Source of the DNA: Rhodospirillales bacterium | Lineage (GTDB): Bacteria > Pseudomonadota > Alphaproteobacteria > Micavibrionales > UBA1664 | DNA length: 64,000 nucleotides | Reading direction: 5' to 3' | NCBI GenBank assembly: GCA_023898805.1 | Contig: CP060260.1 | Span: forward strand, 1,178,001-1,242,000 | Shown: positions 36,361 to 44,680 of the stretch, piece by piece | How the letters are laid out: each line of letters begins with the position of its first letter | Numbering within the stretch: position 1 is the first letter of the stretch | Notes under the pieces: model-generated | Told to the model about the DNA's origin: nothing | The model's database searches: none | The model's input: the letters and a program-made list of their open reading frames with translations, nothing else | Program-made: the position numbers and the translations under genes

Positions 36361-36405
36361 ACCACGAAGAGCACTAAAAGAAAATTTCTTCGTGTTCTTC
36401 GTGGT
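36361..36405 (+). repeat. Inverted repeat of a dispersed type in the rpoA-rplQ gap
   Basis: ACCACGAAGAGCAC (36361-36374) is mirrored by GTGTTCTTCGTGGT (36392-36405) with one mismatch. The right side also contains TTCTTCGTG twice in a row. Elements of this ACCACGAAGA-type sequence are, from memory, scattered in many bacterial genomes. No T-run follows. Confidence 0.7.
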
Positions 36406-36469
36406 TCAAAATTGAAAAAACAGCGGAAACCCTTGACCCGGACCGCTTATAACCTGAAAGGAAGTCGCA

Positions 36470-37027
36470 ATGTCCACCCATCGTAACAAAGGCCGCAAAT
36501 TCTCGCGCACCCGTGGCCACCGCCGCGCGCTGTTCGCGAACCTGGCCCAGGCGCTGATCAAGCACGAACAGATCGTCACCACCCTGCCCAAGGCGAAGGA
36601 TCTGCGCCCGGTCGTCGAAAAACTGATCACCCTTGCCAAGAAAGGCGGGCTGGCCAATCGCCGCCTTGCCATCGCGCGCCTGCGTGACGAAACCTTGGTC
36701 GCCAAGATGTTCGATACGCTGGCGCCGCGTTATGCCGACCGCGCCGGCGGTTATTGCCGTATTCTCAAGGCGGGCTTCCGTTACGGCGACAATGCCCCGC
36801 TGGCCGTGATCGAACTGGTCGACCGCGATCCGGCGGCCAAGGGTGCCGATTCCGGCCCCGTCGTGACCGACGAGGACGAAGGCGACGAAGCCGCGCCGAA
36901 AAAAACCGCGCGTAAATCGCCCGCCAAAAAGGCCGGCGCGCCGAAATCCGCCAAGGGCGGCGCCAAGGCGAAAGGCCAGACCACGGCGAAGGCCTCGGCA
37001 CCGCGCCGCACCGCGTCCGGCGGCTGA
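36470..37027 (+). CDS. rplQ: 50S ribosomal protein L17 with a long basic tail
   Basis: A tunnel-exit protein. It opens HRNKGRKFSRTRGHRRALFA, then has LIKHEQIVTTLPKAKDLRPV and GGYCRILKAGFRYGDNAP. The core ends near residue 120. About 65 residues follow: an acidic patch (VVTDEDEGDEAAP), then Lys/Ala/Gly/Pro-rich sequence, making 185 in all. It is the last gene of the alpha operon. Confidence 0.97.
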   Translation: MSTHRNKGRKFSRTRGHRRALFANLAQALIKHEQIVTTLPKAKDLRPVVEKLITLAKKGGLANRRLAIARLRDETLVAKMFDTLAPRYADRAGGYCRILKAGFRYGDNAPLAVIELVDRDPAAKGADSGPVVTDEDEGDEAAPKKTARKSPAKKAGAPKSAKGGAKAKGQTTAKASAPRRTASGG

Positions 37028-37055
37028 TCGCGCCGATCTGATGATCTTACAGAAC

Positions 37056-37085
37056 AAAAAACGGCCCCATCATGGGGCCGTTTTG
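37056..37085 (+). terminator. Rho-independent terminator after rplQ
   Basis: AAAAAACGGCCCCAT directly abuts CATGGGGCCGTTTT, a stem whose apex folds at ATCAT, followed by TTTTG. It lies 29 bases after the rplQ stop and faces the convergent gene at 37100. Confidence 0.9.
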
Positions 37086-37099
37086 CTGTTATATATACA

Positions 37100-37861
37100 T
37101 CACGGGCCGGGCGGGGTTTTAATCAGCCGACAATTTTCAAGTCTGGGCATCGCCCCCCCGCCCAAAACTTTTTTCATCGAAACGTTGCGTTCAAGCGCAT
37201 ACCGGCCTTGCGTTAGATTGGGCAGGCTGGATTCCAGTTCAGCCGTCACCTGCACCAGCAAGCCATTATTGAATATCTGATAAAGTGTCTTTGTGGCGCT
37301 TTGAAAGGCTTGCATGGAAAGATCCAAGCCAGTTTTTTGAAGTTTGATAAGCGCTTCCAGAACAAAAACCTGCTGCTCGCTCAAGCCGCACAGCGGCAAA
37401 CCGTCGAAAAAGATATTCAATGAATCCGGAAAACAGGTCAGCCCCCGTAAAAAATCGGGCAACACACGTCTTTCACCAATCGCTTTTTTTGCGGTATCGG
37501 CCAGCGCGCCCCTGACGAACCCGCGTTCGATGACCTGAGTCCCTGCGGGTGCGGTGGCTTTCACGGCTTCAACCCGGCTGTGCCGCGCAATCGCGATGAC
37601 CGGGCTAGGCAGCGCGGAAATATTGAAGGAAGGTGAAAGAGACGGGGAAAGACAGGCGGCATTGACGACGGAAACGCAAAACCCGCCTGTTTCGCGGCCC
37701 AGCGCCAGTTGAGCGTCATAAGCGGTCGGGTAGATCACGGGTGTAAGGTCAAGTGATTCCAGCTCGCGGCGGATCCTGCGCCGCAAATCCGTCCCGCCGT
37801 CCTCGCCTGCGATGACCAATGCACCATGGATGAAACTTTCCGGGGCTGTATGGGCAGCCAT
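37100..37861 (-). CDS. Protein of unknown function, possible degenerate response regulator
   Basis: 253 residues from the ATG at 37861, which has a strong CCGGAGGTG Shine-Dalgarno; the longer frame to 37906 is unlikely. Residues ~15-125 alternate strands and helices as in a receiver domain (GALVIAGEDGG early, PVIAIARHSRVEAVKATAPA late), but the phosphoacceptor Asp and Lys are not obvious. Residues ~155-205 (GLSEQQVFVLEALIKLQKTG and TKTLYQIFNNGLL) resemble a LuxR-type helix-turn-helix. This is a weak analogy by eye, and the function is not assigned. Confidence 0.65.
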   Translation of the reverse strand: MAAHTAPESFIHGALVIAGEDGGTDLRRRIRRELESLDLTPVIYPTAYDAQLALGRETGGFCVSVVNAACLSPSLSPSFNISALPSPVIAIARHSRVEAVKATAPAGTQVIERGFVRGALADTAKKAIGERRVLPDFLRGLTCFPDSLNIFFDGLPLCGLSEQQVFVLEALIKLQKTGLDLSMQAFQSATKTLYQIFNNGLLVQVTAELESSLPNLTQGRYALERNVSMKKVLGGGAMPRLENCRLIKTPPGP

Positions 37862-38118
37862 GTTTCCGCACCTCCGGGGGTAGTTGCTTCCATGCGGACT
37901 TAACAAAAAACGAACTTATCTGTCAAATTTTACACGCTTGTTGCGCAGCGTCGCGTCATATCGGTGCAAGACGGTGCAAATGCACCTGATTTGCCCCGAT
38001 TTAAGCGTGGATAACACGTACACGCGCCTGTCCTGCGTCACGAAAACTGTTGAAGCTGGAATTGCGACAGCGCTATAGTGCAGGTCACTCCAAATAAAAA
38101 AACAGGACCGGGATCGAA
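37862..38118 (+). promoter_or_regulatory. Divergent regulatory region with direct-repeat operator candidate
   Basis: CGGTGCAA occurs twice in a row (37962-37969 and 37972-37979), and the second copy is part of a perfect palindrome GGTGCA-AA-TGCACC ending at 37986. The promoter at 38050-38079 lies downstream. The region separates two regulator-like genes and could hold sites for either protein. Confidence 0.45.
38050..38079 (+). promoter_or_regulatory. Promoter for the HTH/coiled-coil gene
   Basis: TTGAAG (38050-38055), 18-base spacer, TATAGT (38074-38079), 40 bases before the ATG at 38119. Confidence 0.65.
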
Positions 38119-38925
38119 ATGGCCAAGGTTGGTGCGCAACGCGCAGCGGAACTCACGGGAAAATCCAAATCGACGATCCAGCGCGCCATGAACGCGGGCA
38201 AGCTGTCTTTCGAGGTCGATGCAAACCAGCGCCGCCTTGTGGACGTTTCGGAACTTGAACGTGTTTTCGGCCTGCGCCCGCAAGGCGGGTCCTTCGCCGC
38301 TGCCGCACCCGCCGGTGACGCGGGCGCGTCCGCCGTCGAACTGGAGCTTGAACGCGCCCGCCATGCGATCGAGGTCGAGCGCCTGAAAATGGAAGTGCGC
38401 ATGGCGCAGGAACAGGCCGACATCGCACAATCCCAGATCGAGGATCTGAAGGTTCAGCGCGATCTCTGGCAAAAACAGGCGCAGCAGATCCTGATCACCA
38501 GCCAGTATTCACAAAAACAGGCCGAGGAGCGCATCAGCGAAATGCAGATGCGCGAGGAAGCCCGCAAACAGCAAGTGGAATCCCGCCGCCTGCGCGAAGG
38601 CGCGGTCAACCACGCGCCCCAGCGTGCGCCCCAGCGCACGCAGGATGCGTCCGGCAACCGCCCGCAGCAGCAAGCGGCCCGTCCTTCAGGCGGTGCATCC
38701 GCGGCGCAGTCTGCCGCACAGGGTGCGGTGCAAGGCGGGGCGCGCGGCACCACGGCACAGACATCGGCCCAGCAAGCCACGTCCGCCCCCGTATCTCAAA
38801 CCCAATCGCAAGGGCCTGTTTTCCGCACCATGCAGGTGGGCAATCAGAATGCGGGCGCGCCGGAAGGCCAGAAAACGTCGCTTTTCGCCTCGCTGTTCGG
38901 ATTGAAGAAATCCCGCCGCGCCTGA
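38119..38925 (+). CDS. Helix-turn-helix/coiled-coil protein
   Basis: 268 residues. Residues 1-50 (GAQRAAELTGKSKSTIQRAM, then VDVSELERVFGL) look like a MerR/excisionase-type DNA-binding domain of the kind found in plasmid and phage proteins. Residues ~73-162 are a long, highly charged coiled coil (MEVRMAQEQADIAQSQIEDL). The rest is Gln/Ala/Ser/Gly-rich and disordered, ending in a short hydrophobic-basic tail (SLFASLFGLKKSRRA). Similar architectures are often labelled plasmid entry-exclusion or replication-associated proteins. No other plasmid gene is nearby. A nucleoid or membrane-tether role is speculative. Confidence 0.75.
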   Translation: MAKVGAQRAAELTGKSKSTIQRAMNAGKLSFEVDANQRRLVDVSELERVFGLRPQGGSFAAAAPAGDAGASAVELELERARHAIEVERLKMEVRMAQEQADIAQSQIEDLKVQRDLWQKQAQQILITSQYSQKQAEERISEMQMREEARKQQVESRRLREGAVNHAPQRAPQRTQDASGNRPQQQAARPSGGASAAQSAAQGAVQGGARGTTAQTSAQQATSAPVSQTQSQGPVFRTMQVGNQNAGAPEGQKTSLFASLFGLKKSRRA

Positions 38926-39011
38926 CCCATTCAGGCGCATCTGAATTGCTGCGCGATAAATCATGAACCTGCCTTTATCCTGCCGCCGTTTCGTGCAATA
39001 AGAACCCCGGT

Positions 39012-41567
39012 ATGAAGGGTTTTTGGCGCGGTATTGTCGGTGGTTTTCTGTTGCTCTGCTCGATGGGGTTTTTGGGCCTGCTCGGCGTGTTCGGTCTTGT
39101 CGCCTTTCTACTCAAGAATTACGCGGGCGACATACCCGATTTCTCAAAACTCCAGAATTACCAGCCGCCCTTGGTCACCCGCGTCTATACCGGCGACGGC
39201 CGCCTGATGGCCGAATTCGCCGAGGAGCGGCGGGTCTTCGTCCCGATCGCCTCGATCCCCAAGCGCGTGCAGGAAGCCTTCATTTCCGCCGAGGACCAGA
39301 ATTTCTACAAACACGAAGGCCTTGATTTCACCGGAATCGGCCGCGCGATATTGATCAACCTGCGCAATATCGGCTCAGACAACCGTCTGGTCGGCGCATC
39401 GACCATCACCCAGCAGGTGGCCAAAAATATGTTGCTGACCAACGAGGTCAGCTTCGCGCGCAAATTCAAGGAAGCGATTCTGGCCCTGCGCATGGAGCGC
39501 GTGATGTCCAAGGATCACCTGCTCGAACTTTACCTGAACCAGATTTATCTGGGACGTGGGGCCTATGGCGTTGCCGCCGCGGCCCAGACCTATTTCAACA
39601 AGGGTCTTGATGAATTGACGGTGGAGGAGGCGGCATATTTGGGCGCGCTGCCCAAGGCGCCCAACAATTACGATCCGGATCGCCGCCATGGCGAGGCGTT
39701 GACCCGCCGCAACTGGGTGATCGGCCGGATGGAGGACGATGGATACATCACCGGCGACGAGGCGAAGATGGCGCAGATGCAGCCGCTTTCCACCGTCAGC
39801 CGCGATGCACGGGCCGAGGCGGTGCGCGCCCCTTATTTCGCCGAGGAAATTCGACGTTTTCTGGCCGAACAGCGCGGCAGCATGTCCCTTTATACCGACG
39901 GGCTGCTGGTTCGCTCGACGCTCGACCCGCATTTGCAGGATATCGCCGAACGCGCCTTCCGTTATGGCGTGACGCGGTACGACCATCGCCACGGCTGGCG
40001 CGGCCCCATCGCGCGTTTCGACAACATCGCGGGCTGGGCAACACGGCTTCAGGATGTGCCGATGCAAAAAGGCATGCTCCCGGACTGGCATATCGCGGTC
40101 GTCACCAAAAAATCCGGCGGACAGATAACCCTTGGCATCGCGGGGGGGGAAGAGCATCCCCTAAGCGCCGACGACGTCAAATGGGCGGGTGATCTGATGC
40201 ATGTTGGCGACATCGTGATGGCCGGACCGGAATCCTATCTCGACCGCGATGTGATCGCGGATATTCCGGAACTCGATGACAGCGGCCATGTAATGGCCAA
40301 TCCAGAAAAACCCTACGACGCCAAATTCTGGCATCTGCGCCAGGTGCCGGCGGTGCAGGGCGGTCTGGTCGCGATCGATCCCTATACGGGTCGCGTGCTG
40401 GCGATGCAGGGCGGGTGGGATTACGAACGCTCCGAATTCAACCGCGCCACACAGGCCCAGCGTCAGGTCGGTTCGGCCTTCAAGCCGTTTGAATATATCG
40501 CCGCGCTTGAAGACGGCTACACGCCCTCGACCCGGATTCTTGACGCGCCGATTTCGTTTTCCATGGGGCATGGTCAGGGCGTTTGGTCCCCCGGCAATTA
40601 CGAAGAAGGTGAATACGGCGGCCCCACCACCATCCGCGTGTGCATCGAAAAATCGCGCAACCTGCCCACCGTGCGGCTGGCGGCGCATCTGGGCATGGAC
40701 CGCATCGCCCAGACGGTTGAACGTTTCGGCGTTTACGACCCGATGGAAAAATACCTCGCCAACGCGCTGGGCGCGCAGGAAACGACGCTGCTTAAGCTCG
40801 CGACCGGCTACGCGATGATCGCCAATGGCGGCCAGCGCATCACCCCCACCTTCATCGACCGCATTCAGAACCGCGAGGGCAAGACAGTGTACGCTCGCGA
40901 TAGCCGTGCCTGCGCCGATTGTGGCCCGCGTATTGCCTGGGCGCCGGGCGAACCGGTGCCGGAAGTGAAAAAGGATGAGGATCTGGTCACCGATCCGCGC
41001 GTGGCCTACCAGATGGTGAATATCCTTGAAGGTGTGCCCAAACGCGGCACGGCGCAGATGGCACTCAAAAACCTCGACTGGCCGATCGCGGGCAAGACCG
41101 GCACCACCAACGACGAACGCGATGCATGGTTCATGGGCTTCACGCCCGATATCGTGGTCGGCATGTATGTCGGCTTCGACACGCCCAAGCCGCTGGGCCG
41201 CCATGAAACCGGCGGCATGGTCGCGGCGCCGATGTTCCGCGCTTTCATGAACGAATATATCAAGGGCCGCGAGCCCGTGCCCTTCCGCATCCCGCCCGGC
41301 ATCAGTCTGGTCGAGGTCAACGCCGCGACCGGCCAGCGCACCAGCCCCGACGATCCGAAGGCGATCATGGAAGCGTTTTTAAGCGACCGGGAACCCGAAG
41401 GCGACGACAGTGGCTATGAACCTGCGCCCTATGCGGCGTCACCCGACGATGCGGGGGGTGCTTACAACGCGCCTGCCGGTGCGGGTGAAACCGGCGGCAC
41501 GGTTCAGGCCCCGCCACCGCCTGCCGCGGGGGCAGGCGCACTGCGCGGCACCGGCGGAATTTACTAG
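39012..41567 (+). CDS. mrcA: Penicillin-binding protein 1A (bifunctional peptidoglycan synthase)
   Basis: Polymerises and cross-links peptidoglycan in the periplasm. An N-terminal anchor spans about residues 9-34. The glycosyltransferase domain has catalytic Glu94 in EDQNFYKHEGLDF, then GASTITQQVAKNML and the LELYLNQIYLGRGAYG block. The transpeptidase has Ser488/Lys491 (GSAFKPFEY), an SRN motif and Lys695 in GKTGTT. The C-terminal ~60 residues are Pro/Gly/Ala-rich. 851 residues suits class A PBPs. No clear Shine-Dalgarno is seen at this ATG, but the transmembrane start fits. Confidence 0.95.
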   Translation: MKGFWRGIVGGFLLLCSMGFLGLLGVFGLVAFLLKNYAGDIPDFSKLQNYQPPLVTRVYTGDGRLMAEFAEERRVFVPIASIPKRVQEAFISAEDQNFYKHEGLDFTGIGRAILINLRNIGSDNRLVGASTITQQVAKNMLLTNEVSFARKFKEAILALRMERVMSKDHLLELYLNQIYLGRGAYGVAAAAQTYFNKGLDELTVEEAAYLGALPKAPNNYDPDRRHGEALTRRNWVIGRMEDDGYITGDEAKMAQMQPLSTVSRDARAEAVRAPYFAEEIRRFLAEQRGSMSLYTDGLLVRSTLDPHLQDIAERAFRYGVTRYDHRHGWRGPIARFDNIAGWATRLQDVPMQKGMLPDWHIAVVTKKSGGQITLGIAGGEEHPLSADDVKWAGDLMHVGDIVMAGPESYLDRDVIADIPELDDSGHVMANPEKPYDAKFWHLRQVPAVQGGLVAIDPYTGRVLAMQGGWDYERSEFNRATQAQRQVGSAFKPFEYIAALEDGYTPSTRILDAPISFSMGHGQGVWSPGNYEEGEYGGPTTIRVCIEKSRNLPTVRLAAHLGMDRIAQTVERFGVYDPMEKYLANALGAQETTLLKLATGYAMIANGGQRITPTFIDRIQNREGKTVYARDSRACADCGPRIAWAPGEPVPEVKKDEDLVTDPRVAYQMVNILEGVPKRGTAQMALKNLDWPIAGKTGTTNDERDAWFMGFTPDIVVGMYVGFDTPKPLGRHETGGMVAAPMFRAFMNEYIKGREPVPFRIPPGISLVEVNAATGQRTSPDDPKAIMEAFLSDREPEGDDSGYEPAPYAASPDDAGGAYNAPAGAGETGGTVQAPPPPAAGAGALRGTGGIY

Positions 41568-41570
41568 GAT

Positions 41571-42878
41571 TTACCCGCCGCGTTGCATCACGGCGCAGAA
41601 AAACCCGTCGGTCCCGGATTGCAGGGGGCTAAGGCGCATCATCTCGCCTTTCGGCGCCGTGCCGTTAAGCCCGGCCCGCGTCCACGCCGTGGCCAGCGGC
41701 ACCAGTGCGAAATCGGGATGCGCGCCTAAAAACACTTCGACCTGCGCCTCGTTTTCCGCGCGATACAATGAACATGTGGCATATACCAGCAACCCGCCCG
41801 GCTTCACGCATTTGGCGAACCGTTCCAGGATCTGCGCTTGCTCGCGCACGATTTCGTCAGCGCCCGGCCCCATCGCACGCCAGCGCAGATCGGGGTTGCG
41901 CCGCCATGTTCCCGACGACGTGCACGGCGCGTCCACCAGCACCACGTCGAAATTGCCCTTTTGCCGCCGCAGCCATTTGACGTTCTGTTCGTCCGACAGC
42001 GCGCGCAGTTCGACATTGTGAATCCCGGCGCGCACGTAACGCGGCTTGCCGCGTGCCAGCCGTTGCGCGCTGGTGTCCATCGCCACGATCCGCCCTTTGC
42101 CTGCCATTTGCGCCGCAATCGCCAATGTCTTGCCGCCGCCACCCGCACACGCGTCCAGCACCTGCATGCCCGGCCCGGCCGCGCATAAAAGCGCGATCAA
42201 TTGCGATCCCTCGTCCTGAATTTCGATCACCCCGGCCTGAAGCAGTTTCGTTTCCGCCAGATGCACCCGTCCGGGCGCGCGCAGACCCACGGGCGAAAAG
42301 GCGGTCGGCGCCGTTTCGACGCCGTGCTTGGCCAGCGCCGCGATGGCATCGTCGCGCGAAATCTTGATCGTGTTGGCCCGCAAATCCAAAGGTGCGGGAA
42401 TCAGCATCGCCGCCATCTCGTGCGCGAAACCGTCCCCGAACACGGCACGCAGCCGTTCCTCGGCCTCTGGCGGGCATTCCGCGCGCACGGCTTCCGGCAT
42501 TTCGGGGGAGTCGATGTTTTGTCCGGCCAGCGCGTCCAGAATTCGCGCTTCCTGCTCGCTCAACGATTCAGGTGCGTGTTTGGCCCCTGAAAAAAGATCC
42601 GCGACATGCGGGCGCGGCACATGATCGCGCAATGTCAAATCCGCGATCATGCGGGTGCGCGGCGTGTCGTCGCCTCCGACGCGCGCCAGCCACCACCCCG
42701 CCCGCGCGTAATGCCGCATCATGGCGTAAACCCGTTCGGCGATGGCGGCGCGGTCCTTCGCGCCGATATAGCGCCGCACCCTGAAATAATCGCCGGTCAG
42801 CGTGTCCATGGGCACGCCTGCCGTCCAGATTTTATCCCAAAGTTCGATCGCCGCCTGAATGCGTGCGCCGGGTGTCAT
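41571..42878 (-). CDS. RsmB-family rRNA/tRNA (cytosine-C5) methyltransferase
   Basis: Uses S-adenosylmethionine to methylate cytosine C5 in RNA. The N-terminal ~140 residues are a helical NusB-like domain. The SAM-binding motif is VLDACAGGGGKTLAIAAQM. The motif-IV cysteine is in DAPCTSSGTWRRNPDLRW and the catalytic motif-VI cysteine is in YATCSL. 435 residues is typical of RsmB. It converges with the PBP1A gene, with three bases between stops. Whether the target is C967 of 16S rRNA cannot be told from sequence alone. Confidence 0.9.
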   Translation of the reverse strand: MTPGARIQAAIELWDKIWTAGVPMDTLTGDYFRVRRYIGAKDRAAIAERVYAMMRHYARAGWWLARVGGDDTPRTRMIADLTLRDHVPRPHVADLFSGAKHAPESLSEQEARILDALAGQNIDSPEMPEAVRAECPPEAEERLRAVFGDGFAHEMAAMLIPAPLDLRANTIKISRDDAIAALAKHGVETAPTAFSPVGLRAPGRVHLAETKLLQAGVIEIQDEGSQLIALLCAAGPGMQVLDACAGGGGKTLAIAAQMAGKGRIVAMDTSAQRLARGKPRYVRAGIHNVELRALSDEQNVKWLRRQKGNFDVVLVDAPCTSSGTWRRNPDLRWRAMGPGADEIVREQAQILERFAKCVKPGGLLVYATCSLYRAENEAQVEVFLGAHPDFALVPLATAWTRAGLNGTAPKGEMMRLSPLQSGTDGFFCAVMQRGG

Positions 42879-42893
42879 GTCGCTGCCGTTTCG

Positions 42894-43457
42894 TTATGCG
42901 TTACCAGGAAAAACAAGGCGTACGGCGCGTGCAAGGAACACCGCTGCCATCACGCCGGCGGCGGCGGGGTCGGCCCATGCTGCGCCAGCGATCAGGATTG
43001 CGAGCGCGGCGACAAGCACCAGCGCGTTGCCGTAAAAATCATCGCGCGACGCGCGCCACACCGCTTGCCCCGCATGGGCGCCGCGCAGAAAATGCAGGCT
43101 GGCGGCGTTGGCGGCCATCGCGGCCAGCGCCATGCCCGCCATGATGCGGGCGTCCGGCAACGGCATTCCGTGCGCGGCGGCCAGTTCCGCGCGCACCAGA
43201 ATCCATCCGGCCAGAAGGCTCAGGATAATTCCGCACCCCCGTTCGATTGCCGGATGGCGGATCAAGCTCAGCGCGGCGGCATAAACGAAAGAGTCGGCCA
43301 GAAAGTCCAGCGCGTCCGCACGCAAAGCCAGAGAACCGGAAAAATTCCCCGCCAGCGTTTCAAGAACGAAAAACGCGGCGTTGATCGCAAGCACGATCCA
43401 CAGCGCGCGCGCGCGGACGGGCATGGAGCCGGAATGGGGTGCAGGATCGGAAGTCAT
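42894..43457 (-). CDS. CDF-like membrane protein
   Basis: 187 residues with about six membrane helices. The first part (LAINAAFFVLETLAGNFSGS, then SLALRADALDFLAD) matches the TM1-TM2 region of cation diffusion facilitators, with DxxxD in place of the usual HxxxD metal site. The later ASRDDFYGNALVLVAAL resembles TM5 but lacks the paired acidic/His ligands. There is no C-terminal cytosolic domain. It may be a divergent transporter or one that no longer moves metal. The start at 43457 is preferred over a TTG at 43472. It sits 15 bases before the methyltransferase gene on the same strand. Confidence 0.75.
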   Translation of the reverse strand: MTSDPAPHSGSMPVRARALWIVLAINAAFFVLETLAGNFSGSLALRADALDFLADSFVYAAALSLIRHPAIERGCGIILSLLAGWILVRAELAAAHGMPLPDARIMAGMALAAMAANAASLHFLRGAHAGQAVWRASRDDFYGNALVLVAALAILIAGAAWADPAAAGVMAAVFLARAVRLVFPGNA

Positions 43458-43578
43458 GCGGCACCATAACAAATCCGCCCCCGAAACCCAAGGCGGGTTT
43501 AGCGGGGGCGGGGTACACGTACTGCGGCCTGAAGTTTTGGTAAATCTGTCTTGTTGTCGATAAGCCGTCTATGAAGGT

Positions 43579-44493
43579 TTAGACGTGGCGCCACCAGCCG
43601 GTGCGGTTGATCGAATAGACGGGCTGGTAACGGTCGAACCCGGCGACTTGCTTGACTTCGCGGTACTGGTTGTCCAGAAACTTGGCGCCGTCCGCCGTGT
43701 ATACGATCAAGATCGCGTGCGGGATGCCCTTCCAGGTGTCGCGCACGATGGCAAGGCGCAACTGGTCTTCGGAAAAGCCCAGGCTTTTAAGCGCCGCGTA
43801 TTTGGCGATGGCAAAATCCTCGCAATCGCCGCCGCGGCTGATGAATTCCTGCGGCGTTTCCCAGTAATCCGATGTGCCCCAGTTATTCTTGTCCTCGATA
43901 TAACGGACCTTGTTGTAGAAGGCGTTGACGGCCTCGATCTTTTCTTCCTCGCTCGCGCCCCTTTCGCTTTTCAGCGCATCGGGTAAGGCGGCGGTCGTGT
44001 CGTTGAGTCGCGCCATGACGCCGGTCCATTTGGTGAACGGAGAAACGTCGGCGGAACGGATTTCCTGCGTCCCGAACAGGCTTTGATAATGGGGGGCCGG
44101 GGCCGGAATGTCGCGGCGGTTGATCGAAGCCTGTTGCAGACGCGCGCCTTCCGGGCGGCTGATGGAACCGGCATCGCCGACCGCCGAGGTTGCGCGCGCG
44201 GTATGAATGCCCAGCGCGCCAAAGCCGATGACGAAGGCCAGCGTGGCCGCCATTGCGCGCCATGCCACCTGTTGCGCCAACGTTGCGCGCAGCGCGCCGC
44301 CGCTGATCAGCCCCTGTTCCTTGAGCACTTCGCCCAGCGCAAGGCCGGAGGCTTTCTGGATCCGCAGCGCGTCCGAAAGCTGCATCTCGCTGATCTGACC
44401 GCTGTCGACCAGAAGTTCGCCGAGGCGGTTGCGGTCGAGATGCGTCTTCACTTTGGTCAGCACACCCGTTTTGGTCGATTTCGTATTCAGCAT
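43579..44493 (-). CDS. Membrane-anchored LapG-type cysteine peptidase with N-terminal MshEN-like module
   Basis: 304 residues from the ATG at 44493; an earlier in-frame ATG at 44562 is possible. Residues 23-46 (RLGELLVDSG... to Gln46) and 52-75 (ALGEVLKEQG... to Gln75) are two 24-residue motifs separated by exactly five residues, as in MshEN domains that bind c-di-GMP; Arg is Ala in the second. A single hydrophobic helix follows at about 79-97. The rest is a bacterial transglutaminase-like cysteine peptidase (LapG family) with Cys224 in GGDCEDFA, His259 in GIPHAILIV and Asp274 in FLDNQ; Asp223 and Glu225 match the LapG calcium site. In LapG systems the enzyme cleaves a surface adhesin and is restrained by the c-di-GMP receptor LapD. 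No LapD or LapA is nearby. Confidence 0.88.
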   Translation of the reverse strand: MLNTKSTKTGVLTKVKTHLDRNRLGELLVDSGQISEMQLSDALRIQKASGLALGEVLKEQGLISGGALRATLAQQVAWRAMAATLAFVIGFGALGIHTARATSAVGDAGSISRPEGARLQQASINRRDIPAPAPHYQSLFGTQEIRSADVSPFTKWTGVMARLNDTTAALPDALKSERGASEEEKIEAVNAFYNKVRYIEDKNNWGTSDYWETPQEFISRGGDCEDFAIAKYAALKSLGFSEDQLRLAIVRDTWKGIPHAILIVYTADGAKFLDNQYREVKQVAGFDRYQPVYSINRTGWWRHV

Positions 44494-44680
44494 TGCTCTG
44501 CTCGTTCTTGTTTGTTCGTTTATCCGCCGCTTGCCCGGCAATCCGGACTGCAACAATTTCATAATCCAAAATATACAGGCTGGGCTTTAGTAATTTATGA
44601 AAATCATCGTGCATTTTAACAATTTCCTGAAAAACCCCGGATTTCTTGCTCTCCGGTCAAATTTGCCCTATGAGTTTTGT

